Assembly (NCBI RefSeq): GCF_001667315.1
Contig: NZ_LZHT01000103.1
Location: forward strand, 59,674-123,673
Reading direction: 5' to 3'
From: Mycobacterium sp. 852002-10029_SCH5224772
GTDB taxonomy: Bacteria; Actinomycetota; Actinomycetes; Mycobacteriales; Mycobacteriaceae
DNA: 64,000 bases
The notes under the pieces were generated by a model. It was not told the origin of the DNA, did not search any database, and worked only from the letters and a program-made list of their open reading frames with translations. Each line of letters opens with the position of its first letter. Position 1 is the first letter of the stretch. The translations under genes were made by a program, and so were the position numbers. Shown here one piece after another: positions 7,954 through 17,168 of the stretch.

Positions 7954-8307
7954 ATGAGCGACAACCCGCAAGCCGACGATCTGGTAGATCCCGCCGACTT
8001 CCCCGAAGAGGGCGGTCCTGGTGACACCCTGAACGCGAGCGAAGGTACCGACTCGGATGAGCTGCGCAACGACGACGGCGACATCGTCGTCGATCCCCCC
8101 GAGGGCTGGAGCGAGGCCAATCGGTTCGGCGTGACGGCGCGTGAAGAACGCGAGGGCGAATCCCTCGACGATCGACTGGCCGCCGAGGAGCCCGATGTGC
8201 CCGATGCCACCGAGCCGGCCGACGACGGTCCGCGGCGCGCGCACCGGGGCCAGATCGACGGCACCCCGGAAGACGGCGATTCGCTGTACGACGTCGTCGA
8301 TGAGTAA
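7954..8307 (+). CDS. Acidic DUF5709-like protein
   Basis: This 117-residue, very acidic protein contains the actinobacterial pattern FPEEGGPGDTLNASEG and a conserved region FGVTAREEREGESLDDRLAAEEPDV (about residues 50-75), which I associate with DUF5709. It has no membrane segment and is probably largely disordered. It lies alone after the GNAT gene and convergent with a TetR gene. It marks the left end of an 8-kb segment absent between Rv0133 and Rv0134 in M. tuberculosis. Function unknown. Confidence 0.75.
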   Translation: MSDNPQADDLVDPADFPEEGGPGDTLNASEGTDSDELRNDDGDIVVDPPEGWSEANRFGVTAREEREGESLDDRLAAEEPDVPDATEPADDGPRRAHRGQIDGTPEDGDSLYDVVDE

Positions 8308-8339
8308 GTCAGTGCTCGCCTGTTTACTAGACGACGTGA

Positions 8340-9016
8340 TCAGGGAGTGCTTCGCCAGCCGGCGATGCCGGTCGCGATCATCCTCAGCTGCTTGACCGCG
8401 AGCCGGCGGATGTCCTCGGTCGCCTCGATGCTCTGCGAATCCTCGATGGCTTCCGCGATGACGATCATGGCGTTGACGAACAGGGTCGCCAGCACATTGA
8501 GATCCTCGGTGGTCCACTTGTTCAACCCCGGGAAACGCGCCAGGTCGGTGGCCAATTCCGACGTGATCAGCCGGATCTCGGTGCGAATGGCATATCGCAA
8601 CACGGACAGGCCGCTGTTGCGTTCGCGGCCGATCAGCCGCCAGTGCTCGCGCCTGTCGGCCACGCTGGCCACCAGGATCTCGACGGACGACTCGATCACC
8701 CGGTTCGGGTCGAGCTTGCCGGCGCGCGCGTCGCGCAGGGTGTCACGCAGACTGCGAAACGACTCGTCGATCAGGACCAGGCCCAGCGCCTCCATCGACT
8801 CGAAGTGGCGATAGAACGCCGCCGGCACGATCCCGACCTCGCGGGTCACCTCGCGCAGGCTGAGGCTGGAGAAGCTGCGGTCCTGCAAGAGCTTGAGGGC
8901 CGCTGCGATGATGGCCCGGCGCGTCGCCTCCTTGCGCTCCTCGCGCGACTGACTTTCCCGCGAGCGTTCGCGTCCGGAGCCGCGCGTCCGTGAGCCAGGA
9001 GTACGGCTGTTCACTG
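8340..9016 (-). CDS. TetR regulator of the FabR/DesT type
   Basis: This protein of about 225 residues has a basic N-terminus and a TetR helix-turn-helix whose sequence FSSLSLREVTREVGIVPAAFYRHF closely resembles FabR and DesT, regulators of unsaturated fatty-acid synthesis that sense the ratio of saturated to unsaturated acyl-CoA. The gene is divergent from a ferredoxin-type reductase and an acyl desaturase, the same arrangement as desT-desC-desB in Pseudomonas aeruginosa. I chose the GTG at 9016 with a GTAGGG site; an ATG at 9042 in the same frame is possible. A 15-bp inverted repeat covers this start, which suggests autoregulation. Confidence 0.87.
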
Positions 9017-9023
9017 TGTGAAC
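9009..9023. promoter_or_regulatory. Candidate operator of the DesT-like TetR
   Basis: GTTCACTGTGTGAAC has perfect GTTCAC/GTGAAC arms with a three-base centre. A further GTTCAC half-site lies at 9087-9092, at the start codon of the divergent reductase. The position between the regulator and the desaturase operon fits repression in both directions. Confidence 0.65.
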
Positions 9024-9084
9024 CCTACCACATACGGCCATTAAACCCTTGACGACCTGGCGGTTGCCGTCGCACGGTATACAT

Positions 9085-10176
9085 ATGTTCACTCAAACCG
9101 CTCAGGCTTCTGGCCGGGTCCTCGCGCGGACATTCCGCCAGCGCGTGTTGGGTTCAGAGCTACTAGACCTGCTGACCGGTCCGCACGGCGTCGACCGCTA
9201 CACCGAGCTCGTCGCACCGACGTGGACGCTGGGCGAAGCCCGCGCCAAGGTGACCGACGTGCGCCGGACCACGCCCCGCAGCGTCACGCTCACGCTGACA
9301 CCCAACGACACCTTTCTGTCCGCCCACACCGTCAAAGCCGGCCAGTACGTCAACCTGACCGTTGAGATCGACGGGCGCCGGCACACCCGCTGCTATTCCC
9401 CGGCCAACGCCGAAGGGTCGACGACCCTCGAGCTGACCATCGGCCGGCACGAGGGAGGGCTGGTCTCCAATCACCTGTACGAACACGCCCGGCCCGGCAT
9501 GGTGGTCGGTCTGGACGGCGCCGGCGGCGACTTCACGCTGACGGCGCGGCCCCGCCGGATCCTGTTCGTCTCCGGCGGGAGCGGGATCACCCCGGTGATG
9601 GCGATGCTGCGCACCCTGGTCGCCCAGGGGCACCCGGGCGAGATCGCCTTCGTCCACTACGCGCGCACCCCCGCGGAGGCCTGCTACCGCGACGAGCTGG
9701 CCGCGATGCCCACAGTGCGGGTGCTACACGGTTACACCCGCTCGGGGGGCGGTGACCTGACCGGACGTTTCGGCCCCGAGCACCTGGCCGCCGCGATGCC
9801 ATCACCGGACGCGGTATTCGTTTGTGGGCCACCGGCTCTGGTAGAGGCGGTCCAATCGCACTGCGACACCGTGTACACCGAAAGCTTCGTCCCACCGGCT
9901 TTCGACACACCGGCAAATCCGTCGGGCGGGCGAGTCACGTTCTCCGACAGCGGTGTTGACATCGTCGACGACGGACGCTCGCTGCTGGAACAGGCCGAAT
10001 CCGCGGGCCTCTCCCCGGAAAACGGATGCCGGATGGGCATCTGCCACACCTGCACGCGGCGCAAGACGGCCGGCACCGTGCGCAACTTGATCACCGGTGC
10101 GGTCTCGACCGCTCCCGACGAGGATGTGCAGATCTGCGTGTCCGTTCCGGTCGGTGACGTGGACCTATCGCTCTAA
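9085..10176 (+). CDS. Ferredoxin-type reductase partner of the acyl desaturase (Rv3230c-like)
   Basis: This 363-residue electron-transfer protein has an FAD domain (HTRCYSPANAEG near residue 105), an NAD(P)H domain (ILFVSGGSGITPVMAML) and a C-terminal plant-type 2Fe-2S domain with Cys315-x4-Cys320-x2-Cys323 and Cys351. It passes electrons from NADPH to the membrane desaturase encoded next. The gene pair resembles M. tuberculosis Rv3230c-desA3, which lies far from this locus, so this is probably a second copy of that system. The ATG overlaps a GTTCAC half-site that may belong to the TetR operator. Confidence 0.92.
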   Translation: MFTQTAQASGRVLARTFRQRVLGSELLDLLTGPHGVDRYTELVAPTWTLGEARAKVTDVRRTTPRSVTLTLTPNDTFLSAHTVKAGQYVNLTVEIDGRRHTRCYSPANAEGSTTLELTIGRHEGGLVSNHLYEHARPGMVVGLDGAGGDFTLTARPRRILFVSGGSGITPVMAMLRTLVAQGHPGEIAFVHYARTPAEACYRDELAAMPTVRVLHGYTRSGGGDLTGRFGPEHLAAAMPSPDAVFVCGPPALVEAVQSHCDTVYTESFVPPAFDTPANPSGGRVTFSDSGVDIVDDGRSLLEQAESAGLSPENGCRMGICHTCTRRKTAGTVRNLITGAVSTAPDEDVQICVSVPVGDVDLSL

Positions 10177-10225
10177 CGGCCGAACATCCGGCCCCACCAG
10201 ACCAAAACACTTGGAGGACATCACC

Positions 10226-11332
10226 ATGTCGAACGGCAACATCACCCTGACACCCGAGCAGGCCGACGCCTTCGGCCGCGAGCTCGACGCCATCAAAGAA
10301 CGCGTGATGGCAGACCTCGGCGAAATGGACGCCGACTACATTCGCCGCGTCATCAAGGCCCAGCGTGCGCTCGAAGTAGGTGGCCGGGCGCTGCTGTTCC
10401 TGCCACCGGCCTGGTTGGTGGGCACCGCGATGCTCGGCGTCGCAAAAATCTTGGACAACATGGAGATCGGCCACAACATCATGCACGGCCAGTACGACTG
10501 GATGCGCGACCCGGCGATCTCCGGTCGCACCTTCGAGTGGGACACCGCGTGCCCCGCCGACCAATGGCGCCACTCGCACAACTACATGCACCACACCCAC
10601 ACCAACATCGTCGGAATGGACCGCGACATCGGCTATGGGATCCTGCGGATGAGCGAGGACCAGCGGTGGCAGCCCTACTTCCTCGGCAACCCGATCTACG
10701 CCTTCCTGCTGATGGTGTTGTTCCAGTACGGCGTCGCGCTGCACGAACTGGAAACCGAGCGCATCCGCTCCGGCGAAATCCGCCTCGAGGACAAGCGCGA
10801 GGTGCTCGCGGCGATCTGGAAAAAGACCCGCCGGCAGACGCTCAAGGACTACGTCGCCTTTCCGCTGCTGGCCGGGCCGTTCGCGCCGTTCGTCTTCACC
10901 GGTAATCTCACCGCCAACCTGATGCGCAACGTGTGGTCGTACATGATCATCTTCTGCGGTCACTTTCCGGACGGCACACAGGAATTCACCGTCGAGGAAA
11001 CCAAGGACGAGTCGCGCGGCATGTGGTACTTCCGCCAGGTCCTCGGCTCGGCGAACCTCACCGGGGGCCGGCTCTTTCATCTGCTGTCCGGCAATCTCTC
11101 CCACCAGATCGAGCACCATCTTTTCCCGGACATGCCGGCCCGCCGCTACGCCGAGATCGCGCCCGAGGTGCAACGGATCTGCGAGCGCTACGGAATCCCG
11201 TACAACCGCGGCCCGCTGATGCGCCAGTTCGGCACCGTCGTCCGCAAGATTGTCCGGCTGACCTTCCCCGACTCCTGGGTGCGCAAAGCCAGCGCCGAGA
11301 AGTCTGCCGAGCTCGAGCCGGTCGCCGCGTAA
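10226..11332 (+). CDS. Membrane acyl-CoA desaturase, DesA3-like
   Basis: This 368-residue integral membrane fatty-acid desaturase has the three His boxes that bind the di-iron centre: His83-x3-His87, a second cluster at His116/118/122/123/125 (RHSHNYMHHTH), and HQIEHH at about 293-298. Membrane segments surround residues 55-75 and 165-190 and about 215-260. It probably introduces a double bond into stearoyl-CoA to make oleate. The start has a TTGGAGGA site. It follows the reductase by 49 bp and both are probably repressed by the divergent DesT-like TetR. It is shorter than M. tuberculosis DesA3 (427 residues). Confidence 0.93.
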   Translation: MSNGNITLTPEQADAFGRELDAIKERVMADLGEMDADYIRRVIKAQRALEVGGRALLFLPPAWLVGTAMLGVAKILDNMEIGHNIMHGQYDWMRDPAISGRTFEWDTACPADQWRHSHNYMHHTHTNIVGMDRDIGYGILRMSEDQRWQPYFLGNPIYAFLLMVLFQYGVALHELETERIRSGEIRLEDKREVLAAIWKKTRRQTLKDYVAFPLLAGPFAPFVFTGNLTANLMRNVWSYMIIFCGHFPDGTQEFTVEETKDESRGMWYFRQVLGSANLTGGRLFHLLSGNLSHQIEHHLFPDMPARRYAEIAPEVQRICERYGIPYNRGPLMRQFGTVVRKIVRLTFPDSWVRKASAEKSAELEPVAA

Positions 11333-11376
11333 GCTCGCGCGGTCCGGGCATTGCCTCGCGCCGGGACAGGGGCACA

Positions 11377-11901
11377 ATGAGGTCCGTGGAATGGACCGGC
11401 GCGCGCTATGCGGATGCCCCGACAGTGGAAGCCTCGACGTGGATCGACGCCGACCCGGCCCGGGTGTGGAGCCTGGTTTCCGATATTGCGCTGATGCCCG
11501 CGCTCAGCGACGAGCTGAAGGCGGTGGAATGGGCCGAGGGATCGGACGGCCCGCGGGTCGGCGCTCGCTTCATCGGACACAACGCGCATGACGCGTTTGG
11601 GCAGTGGGACAGCACCTCGCAGATCGTCGCCTGCGATCAGCCACGCGAATTCGCCTGGGCCGTCGGCGAACCCGATGACCCCGCGGCGATGTGGCGCTTC
11701 CGGCTGGCGCCCCGTGACGAGGGCACCGTCCTGACCTACTGGATGCAGATGGGGCCGGGACGGTCGGGCCTGTCGGTGGCCATCGAGTCGATGCCCGACA
11801 AGGAACAGAAGATTGTGTTCGTGCGGTTGCGCGAGTTCGAGGGCGCGATCGGGAATACCCTGGCGGCGATCAAACGACTGGCCGAGCACGGAATCCAGTG
11901 A
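11377..11901 (+). CDS. SRPBCC (polyketide cyclase-like) protein
   Basis: This 174-residue START/SRPBCC-fold protein begins its domain with ASTWIDADPARVWSLVSDIALMPAL and ends in a long C-terminal helix. Such proteins enclose a hydrophobic ligand pocket; their roles range from lipid binding to cyclisation, and here no ligand can be named. The stop overlaps the start of the next gene, an F420-dependent enzyme, so the pair is coupled. A GGACAGGGG stretch may serve as ribosome-binding site. Confidence 0.82.
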   Translation: MRSVEWTGARYADAPTVEASTWIDADPARVWSLVSDIALMPALSDELKAVEWAEGSDGPRVGARFIGHNAHDAFGQWDSTSQIVACDQPREFAWAVGEPDDPAAMWRFRLAPRDEGTVLTYWMQMGPGRSGLSVAIESMPDKEQKIVFVRLREFEGAIGNTLAAIKRLAEHGIQ

Positions 11902-12953
11902 TGCGGACCGCCACGACGGTCGAGCTGTCCGGCGGCGGGAGCGAGATCGCCGAGGTCACTTCGTTGGTCGTCGAGGCGGAGAAGCTGGGTCTCGATGTCT
12001 GCTGGGTGGCCGAGGCGTGGGGCGCGGATGCGCCGTCGGGGCTGGGCTACCTGGCGGCGCGGACTGAGCGGATGCTGTTGGGTTCCGGGGTCCTTCAGGT
12101 CGGCACCCGGTCACCCGTCATGGTCGCCCAGACCGCGATCACGTTGTCCAACCTCTCGAAAGGGCGGTTTCTGCTCGGGTTGGGCGCCTCGGGCCCGCAG
12201 GTGATCGAGGGCCTGCACGGTGTCTCGTTCAGCCGGCCGCTGACGCGCGTCTCCGAGACGATCGACATCGTGCGGCGGGCGTTCGCCGGCGGGAAGATCT
12301 CCTATGCGGGGACCGTTTTCGACATTCCTCGGCCCGGCGGCGATGCGGTGCCGATGCGGTTGTCGACCCGCGCCGAACACTCCATTCCGGTGTATCTGGC
12401 CGCCCTGTCACCGGCGATGCTGCGGTTGACCGGACGGGTTGCCGACGGCTGGCTGGGCACCAGCTTTGTTCCCGAAGGCGCCGGCGCGGCTTATTTCGCG
12501 CACCTCGATGACGGGCTGGCGGCCGCGGATCGTACTCGCGCCGACATCGACATCTGCCAGGGCGCCGAAGTCGCTTTTGCCGCAGACGAAGACGAGTTGC
12601 GGGGCATGGTCGGGGGCCGCAAGAAAGAGCTGGCGTTCAGCCTCGGCGGCATGGGATCGTCGAACACAAATTTTTACAACCGGGCCTACAGCCGGCAGGG
12701 CTGGGCAGAGGTCGCCGCCGAGGTGCGCGAGCGCTGGCAGCGCGGCGACCGGGACGGGGCGGCCGGTCTGGTGACCGACGAGATGGTGCTGGCCACCACG
12801 CTCATCGGGACCGAAGCGATGGTCACCGCGCGCCTTGCGGTGTGGCGCGATGCCGGCGTGAACACCGTGCGGCTGTATCCCGCGGGCGAGACGCTGGACG
12901 CCAAGCTGGAGACCTTGGGCCGGGCGATCGAGCTGGTCCAGTCGACCGCCTGA
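11901..12953 (+). CDS. LLM-class F420-dependent oxidoreductase
   Basis: This 350-residue protein has the luciferase-like fold: LGLDVCWVAEAWGADAPSGLGYLAARTERMLLGSGV in the N-terminal third, then GRFLLGLGASGPQVIEG, typical of F420-using members. It should reduce or oxidise a hydride-accepting substrate with F420H2/F420; the substrate is unknown. The ATG at 11901 shares a base with the upstream stop; a GTG three bases earlier is an alternative. It is translationally coupled to the SRPBCC gene. Confidence 0.88.
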   Translation: MRTATTVELSGGGSEIAEVTSLVVEAEKLGLDVCWVAEAWGADAPSGLGYLAARTERMLLGSGVLQVGTRSPVMVAQTAITLSNLSKGRFLLGLGASGPQVIEGLHGVSFSRPLTRVSETIDIVRRAFAGGKISYAGTVFDIPRPGGDAVPMRLSTRAEHSIPVYLAALSPAMLRLTGRVADGWLGTSFVPEGAGAAYFAHLDDGLAAADRTRADIDICQGAEVAFAADEDELRGMVGGRKKELAFSLGGMGSSNTNFYNRAYSRQGWAEVAAEVRERWQRGDRDGAAGLVTDEMVLATTLIGTEAMVTARLAVWRDAGVNTVRLYPAGETLDAKLETLGRAIELVQSTA

Positions 12954-12954
12954 C

Positions 12955-14058
12955 TCAGTGCGGGTGGGCCGGGGCGTCGGCAGCCTTGACGAGTTTCACC
13001 TCGGGCCGCTGCGGCACACCGTCGGCCAGGAACCACCGGAATGCCAGGTTGCCACGCGGATAGCCCAGCGTGGTAAGCGAATTCGGGTGTGCGGTCTTAC
13101 TGGGGGACAAGACGACCGTCACCGAGCCGTCGCTGTTGAGGGCGGCGCTGTGGCCGTTCAGGGAGCACCGGGCGTCTTGCGCGCCGAAGGTCGCCATGAA
13201 CTGGTTCCACACCACCAGATTCCAGAATCTGCATGACGGTGGCCAGTGCGTGATGACCAGCGCCTCGTCCTCGTCGAGCACGAAACTGCCATACGAGTAG
13301 CAGGCGTCGCGCGCCGACCAGCCGAAGTTGGCGTCCGGTACCTGGTAGGGGTCGGCGAACGCGTTTGCGGCGTGGGCGGTTTCATGCCCGAGGGCGTGAG
13401 CATCGTCCACCCGGTCTCCGACGGCCAGCGGCACGATGGCGAACATGGTTTGTAGCCAGGTCGCGACCGCCCGCAAGCGGGCCGCGGTCTCCGTGTCTCC
13501 GTGCCGGATCGGCGACGGCTCGTCGAGCGCCTCGATCCGCCAGACAACCGGGCGACCGGTCAGCGGATCGGCTTGGTAGTCGCGGGTCATCAGCACGGCC
13601 GCGTCGGGCGTCGCGGGGAATTCGAAGGAGAAGTTGCCGTCGGCGTCGATATCAAGGTCGCTGTCACGGACGATGGCGACCACCCGGTCCGACCACGCGC
13701 CGCGCGTCGGTTCGTTGTAGGCGGTGACCGAAAAGTAAACGCTGTCACCGCTATTCCCGGTGATGCGGTAGCGGCGGGCGGGATCGACCGGGCATATGTG
13801 GTAGTAGGCGTCGGTGTTGTCGCCGCCCCAGCGGCGGTCGCGGCGGAACGGCGTGTTCACCGCGATGAATTGCGGCCGATCGGGTTCGGGGAACAGGTAG
13901 GTGTCCAAAGCCACACCCAGAGTCGTGGCAAGCATGCGATAGCCGTCGGCGATGTGCCGGTCATCGGTGACGGCACGGTCTCCCTCCAAGAACGAGCGAT
14001 CGAGGCCGCCAAGGGTTTTCAGCAATTCCTGCCAGGCGGCCGTTGATTCGTGCGTCAT
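12955..14058 (-). CDS. DUF1214 domain protein
   Basis: This 367-residue protein ends in a DUF1214 domain, with SVYFSVTAYNEPTRGAWSDRV in the middle and FLADGVPQRPEVKLV at the C-terminus. DUF1214 and DUF1254 proteins have no settled function and are often exported, but no signal peptide is visible here. The start ATG overlaps the stop of an upstream TetR gene by four bases, so both are made from one transcript and the TetR probably controls this gene. Confidence 0.82.
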   Translation of the reverse strand: MTHESTAAWQELLKTLGGLDRSFLEGDRAVTDDRHIADGYRMLATTLGVALDTYLFPEPDRPQFIAVNTPFRRDRRWGGDNTDAYYHICPVDPARRYRITGNSGDSVYFSVTAYNEPTRGAWSDRVVAIVRDSDLDIDADGNFSFEFPATPDAAVLMTRDYQADPLTGRPVVWRIEALDEPSPIRHGDTETAARLRAVATWLQTMFAIVPLAVGDRVDDAHALGHETAHAANAFADPYQVPDANFGWSARDACYSYGSFVLDEDEALVITHWPPSCRFWNLVVWNQFMATFGAQDARCSLNGHSAALNSDGSVTVVLSPSKTAHPNSLTTLGYPRGNLAFRWFLADGVPQRPEVKLVKAADAPAHPH

Positions 14059-14630
14059 GCGCTGATTCCTTTCAGGAGCAACCTTGTCGTGCGATCGACC
14101 CACGCGTCATCGAGTTCGGTGGCACGGGTGAGCAGGGCTACCAGCGCGATGCCGGCGATGGTCTCGGCCAGTTCGGCGGCGGTCACGTCCGGCCGCGCCT
14201 CACCACGCGCCGCCGCCGCCGCGAGCCAGTCGGCCAGACCCCCGCCGATGACGCCGGCGAAGCGCTCCAGTAGCGCCGAGTGCAGGCTCGGATCGGCGGC
14301 CATTTCGCCGATCAGGCCCGGCAGGGCAGCCCTGGCCGCCGGGGTGGTGAGGAAAGCCATTGTGCGGCGCACCATCTCGCGCAGCCCGTCGGTCGTCGAA
14401 TCGGTGTCGGGAATGGCGGTGCCGGCGCCGATCGGGAACACCGCCTCGTGCACCAGGTGTGCCTTGCTGGACCAGCGGCGGTAGATCGCGGGCTTGCTGG
14501 TGCCGGCCCGCTGGGCGATGTCGGAGACCAACAGCCCCGGATAACCCGTCTCGGCGAGCAACTCAACCGTCGCGCGTAACACCGCGGCGTCGATACGAGG
14601 ATCACGGGGCCGGCCAAAATCAACAACCAT
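14055..14630 (-). CDS. TetR-family regulator
   Basis: This 191-residue protein has the TetR helix-turn-helix at residues 15-55 (LLVSDIAQRAGTSKPAIYRRWSSK) and a helical ligand domain. The ATG at 14630 is preferred over longer in-frame starts, which would reach into the divergent sulfotransferase gene. It is the first gene of a two-gene operon with the DUF1214 protein. A small inverted repeat, TTAC-N10-GTAA, lies immediately upstream at 14630-14647 and could be its operator. Ligand unknown. Confidence 0.85.
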   Translation of the reverse strand: MVVDFGRPRDPRIDAAVLRATVELLAETGYPGLLVSDIAQRAGTSKPAIYRRWSSKAHLVHEAVFPIGAGTAIPDTDSTTDGLREMVRRTMAFLTTPAARAALPGLIGEMAADPSLHSALLERFAGVIGGGLADWLAAAAARGEARPDVTAAELAETIAGIALVALLTRATELDDAWVDRTTRLLLKGISA

Positions 14631-14658
14631 TACGAAACTGAGAGTAACATAAGTCGGC

Positions 14659-15903
14659 GTGACCGATGCCGTTCGCTCTGTGTCCCTCGATGACCTGGCC
14701 ACGCCCCGATTCAGCGCCGAAGGTCAGCAGATCCTCGACATGATGACCGCGATGGCCCCGGAATGCCCGCTGGACGCCGACGCCCTGCACGCCAAGGCCA
14801 GCGAGGACACCGGGCTGTACGATTTCGGGCCCGACGACTACCGGGAACGCCTCGATGTCTTCCTCGCCGCGCTGCGTGAGATCGACGGGCTGCACGGCGC
14901 CGGGGCGGTGAACTTCTACGGGCAACTGCTGCAGATCCTCAAAAACCGGCTGCTGTTGGCCGACCTGTTGCGCCGCCACCCCGAGATCAACGACATCGAA
15001 CTGATCTCGCCGGTGGTGATCGCCGGGCTGCCCCGCACCGGCACCACGCACCTGCACAACATGCTGGCCGCACCGCCGACCTTCCGCACCATGCCGTACT
15101 GGGAAAGCAACGAGCCCTTCCCGATGCCGAATGAGGTTGGTGTCCAACCGGATCCGCGGCGTACTCGGATGGACGTCACGGTCGGGGTGATCAACATGGT
15201 GATGCCGCATTTCGCCCGCATGCACGAGATCACCACCGACCACGTCCACGAGGAGATCCAGCTGCTGGCCAACGACGTGTCCACGATGTTGCTGGAGACG
15301 CTCGCCGAGGTGCCCCGCTGGCGTGACTACTACCAGGCCCACGACCAGACGCCGCACTACCAATACCTGGCCACCCAGCTGCGGGCGATGCAGTTCCTGC
15401 GCGGCGGACGCCGCTGGCTGCTCAAGTCGCCACAGCACCTCGAACAGGTGCCTGTCCTGGATCGGGTGTTCCCCGACAGCATCGTCGTGTTCACCCACCG
15501 CGATCCCGTGCCGGTCGCATTGTCGATGATCGCGATGATCACCTACTCGGCACGCATGCACCGCTCGCCGGTGCCGGTGGAGCAGATCGCCAACTCGTGG
15601 ATCGAGCGCCTCGACCAGATGCTCACCGCGCTGGTGCGCGACCGAGACACCATCGGTCCGGCCCGCTCGATCGACATCCGGTTCGACGACTTCATGGCCG
15701 ACGAAGCCGGCGTGGCCGAGCGGGTCTACGGCCTGGCCGGCGAGCCCTTCACCGACGAGGCGCGCAACGCCGTCGCGGACTACCTGGCGGGCCACCGGCG
15801 CGGGCGGCTGGGCAATGTCGAAACGTCCTATGAGATGTTCGGGCTGAGCGAGGACAACCTGCGGGAGCGCTTCGCGCCGTATGTCGAACGGTTTCTGGCC
15901 TAA
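14659..15903 (+). CDS. Sulfotransferase-family protein
   Basis: This 414-residue protein is of the mycobacterial sulfotransferase family. The 5'-phosphosulfate loop is GLPRTGTTHLH at residues 123-133, and the 3'-phosphate site includes LKSPQHLEQVPVLDRVFPDS and FTHRDP. It should transfer sulfate from PAPS to a lipid or small-molecule hydroxyl. The gene starts with GTG and is divergent from the TetR gene by 28 bp, so that TetR may control it too. It closes the segment inserted between Rv0133 and Rv0134. Confidence 0.87.
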   Translation: MTDAVRSVSLDDLATPRFSAEGQQILDMMTAMAPECPLDADALHAKASEDTGLYDFGPDDYRERLDVFLAALREIDGLHGAGAVNFYGQLLQILKNRLLLADLLRRHPEINDIELISPVVIAGLPRTGTTHLHNMLAAPPTFRTMPYWESNEPFPMPNEVGVQPDPRRTRMDVTVGVINMVMPHFARMHEITTDHVHEEIQLLANDVSTMLLETLAEVPRWRDYYQAHDQTPHYQYLATQLRAMQFLRGGRRWLLKSPQHLEQVPVLDRVFPDSIVVFTHRDPVPVALSMIAMITYSARMHRSPVPVEQIANSWIERLDQMLTALVRDRDTIGPARSIDIRFDDFMADEAGVAERVYGLAGEPFTDEARNAVADYLAGHRRGRLGNVETSYEMFGLSEDNLRERFAPYVERFLA

Positions 15904-15932
15904 GTCCTGCCGAGCCGCTACGTTCTCAACTC

Positions 15933-16820
15933 ATGGTCACAATGCCCGCGCTGGACGGTGTCGAACACAGGTACGTCGATCTCGGAAACGGCGTGACGAT
16001 CCATGTCGCGGACGCGGGTCCGGCGAGCGGGCCGGTGGTGATGCTGGTGCACGGTTTCCCGCAGAACTGGTGGGAATGGCGCGAGCTGATCGGGCCGCTG
16101 GCCGCCGACGGCTACCGGGTGTTGTGTCCGGACCTGCGCGGCTCGGGCTGGAGTTCGGCACCGCGCTCCAGCTACACCAAGGACGAGATGGCCGACGATC
16201 TGGCCGGGGTGCTGGACCGGTTGGGTGTCGCGACGGTCAAGCTGGTGGCCCACGACTGGGGCGGGCCGGTCGCGTTCATCATGATGCTGCGCCACCCGGA
16301 AAAGGTGACCGGCTTTTTCGGCGTGAATACCGTTGCGCCGTGGGTGAAGCCGAGTCTGTCGACCCTGCGCAATATCTGGCGGTTCTGGTATCAGATCCCG
16401 ATTTCGCTGCCGGTCATCGGGCCGCGGGTGATCAGCGATCCCAACTCCCGGTTCGTGCGCATGCTCGGGTCATGGGTTGGTGGCGGTTTCACCCTGCCCG
16501 AGGAGGACACGCGCATGTACATCGAGTGCATGCAACAGCCCGGCCACGCGGAGGCCGGTTCGCGGTGGTATCGCAGCTTCCAAACCAAAGAGATGCGCAA
16601 ATGGATGCGCGGCGAATTCAACGATGCTCGTGTCGATGTGCCCGTCCGCTGGCTGACGGGCACCAAGGATCCGGTGATCACGCCGGATCTCACCGATGGC
16701 TATGCCGATCGCATCAAAGATTTCGAGGTCGAACTGGTTGACGGCGTCGGCCATTGGATCGTCGACCAACGCCCCGATCTGGTTCTGGACCGGGTGCGCG
16801 CCTTTCTCGCCGAAAAATAA
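15933..16820 (+). CDS. ephF: Epoxide hydrolase, EphF (Rv0134) orthologue
   Basis: This 295-residue alpha/beta hydrolase has the epoxide-hydrolase oxyanion motif HGFPQNWWEW, the nucleophile Asp in VAHDWGGPVAF and the catalytic His in DGVGHWIVDQ. It opens epoxides to diols via an alkyl-enzyme ester. The cap domain covers about residues 135-220. The position next to the TetR/CYP138 pair matches M. tuberculosis, although a small Mop-domain gene lies between them here. Confidence 0.93.
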   Translation: MVTMPALDGVEHRYVDLGNGVTIHVADAGPASGPVVMLVHGFPQNWWEWRELIGPLAADGYRVLCPDLRGSGWSSAPRSSYTKDEMADDLAGVLDRLGVATVKLVAHDWGGPVAFIMMLRHPEKVTGFFGVNTVAPWVKPSLSTLRNIWRFWYQIPISLPVIGPRVISDPNSRFVRMLGSWVGGGFTLPEEDTRMYIECMQQPGHAEAGSRWYRSFQTKEMRKWMRGEFNDARVDVPVRWLTGTKDPVITPDLTDGYADRIKDFEVELVDGVGHWIVDQRPDLVLDRVRAFLAEK

Positions 16821-16837
16821 GCCGCCGGAGGGCTTTT
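16812..16837. terminator. Putative bidirectional intrinsic terminator
   Basis: Between two convergent genes there is an AAGCC-N7-GGCTT hairpin flanked by an A-run on the left (GAAAAATAAG) and a T-run on the right (GGCTTTTCGG). It could end transcription from both sides. The stem is short, so the call is moderate. Confidence 0.45.
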
Positions 16838-16847
16838 CGGCACGCCG

Positions 16848-17060
16848 CTAGTCGACGCCGATGGTGACTTCCGTCGATTTGATGAACACGGTCGCCGGCT
16901 GCCCCACCTTGAGCCCGAGCTCGGTCGCGGCATCCTTGGTGACCGATGACGTGACGACCTGATCGCCACCATCGAGCGTCACCTTCACCACGGCCATCAC
17001 GGAGCCGAGTTCGACCTCGGTGATCTTTCCCCGGAGCTGGTTTCGAGTCGAGAGCCGCAT
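16848..17060 (-). CDS. Mop/TOBE-domain molybdate-binding protein
   Basis: This 70-residue protein is a single TOBE (Mop) domain: LSTRNQLRGKITEVELGSVMAVVKVTLDGG, followed by VVTSSVTKDAATELGLKVGQPATVFIKSTEVTIGV. Free-standing molbindins of this size assemble into hexamers that store molybdate. The start ATG has a GGAGGA site seven bases upstream, which decides against longer frames. It lies convergent with ephF. Molybdate or tungstate binding is the family expectation and has not been tested here. Confidence 0.88.
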   Translation of the reverse strand: MRLSTRNQLRGKITEVELGSVMAVVKVTLDGGDQVVTSSVTKDAATELGLKVGQPATVFIKSTEVTIGVD

Positions 17061-17168
17061 CGCAGAATCCTCCATGTCGGAACGGGTGGGGGTCTGCGGT
17101 GAGCCTAGCCCCCGCCGGGCCGCGGCCGGAATGGCTTGTGACGCCTTCATTTACGGGACGGGACCGAC

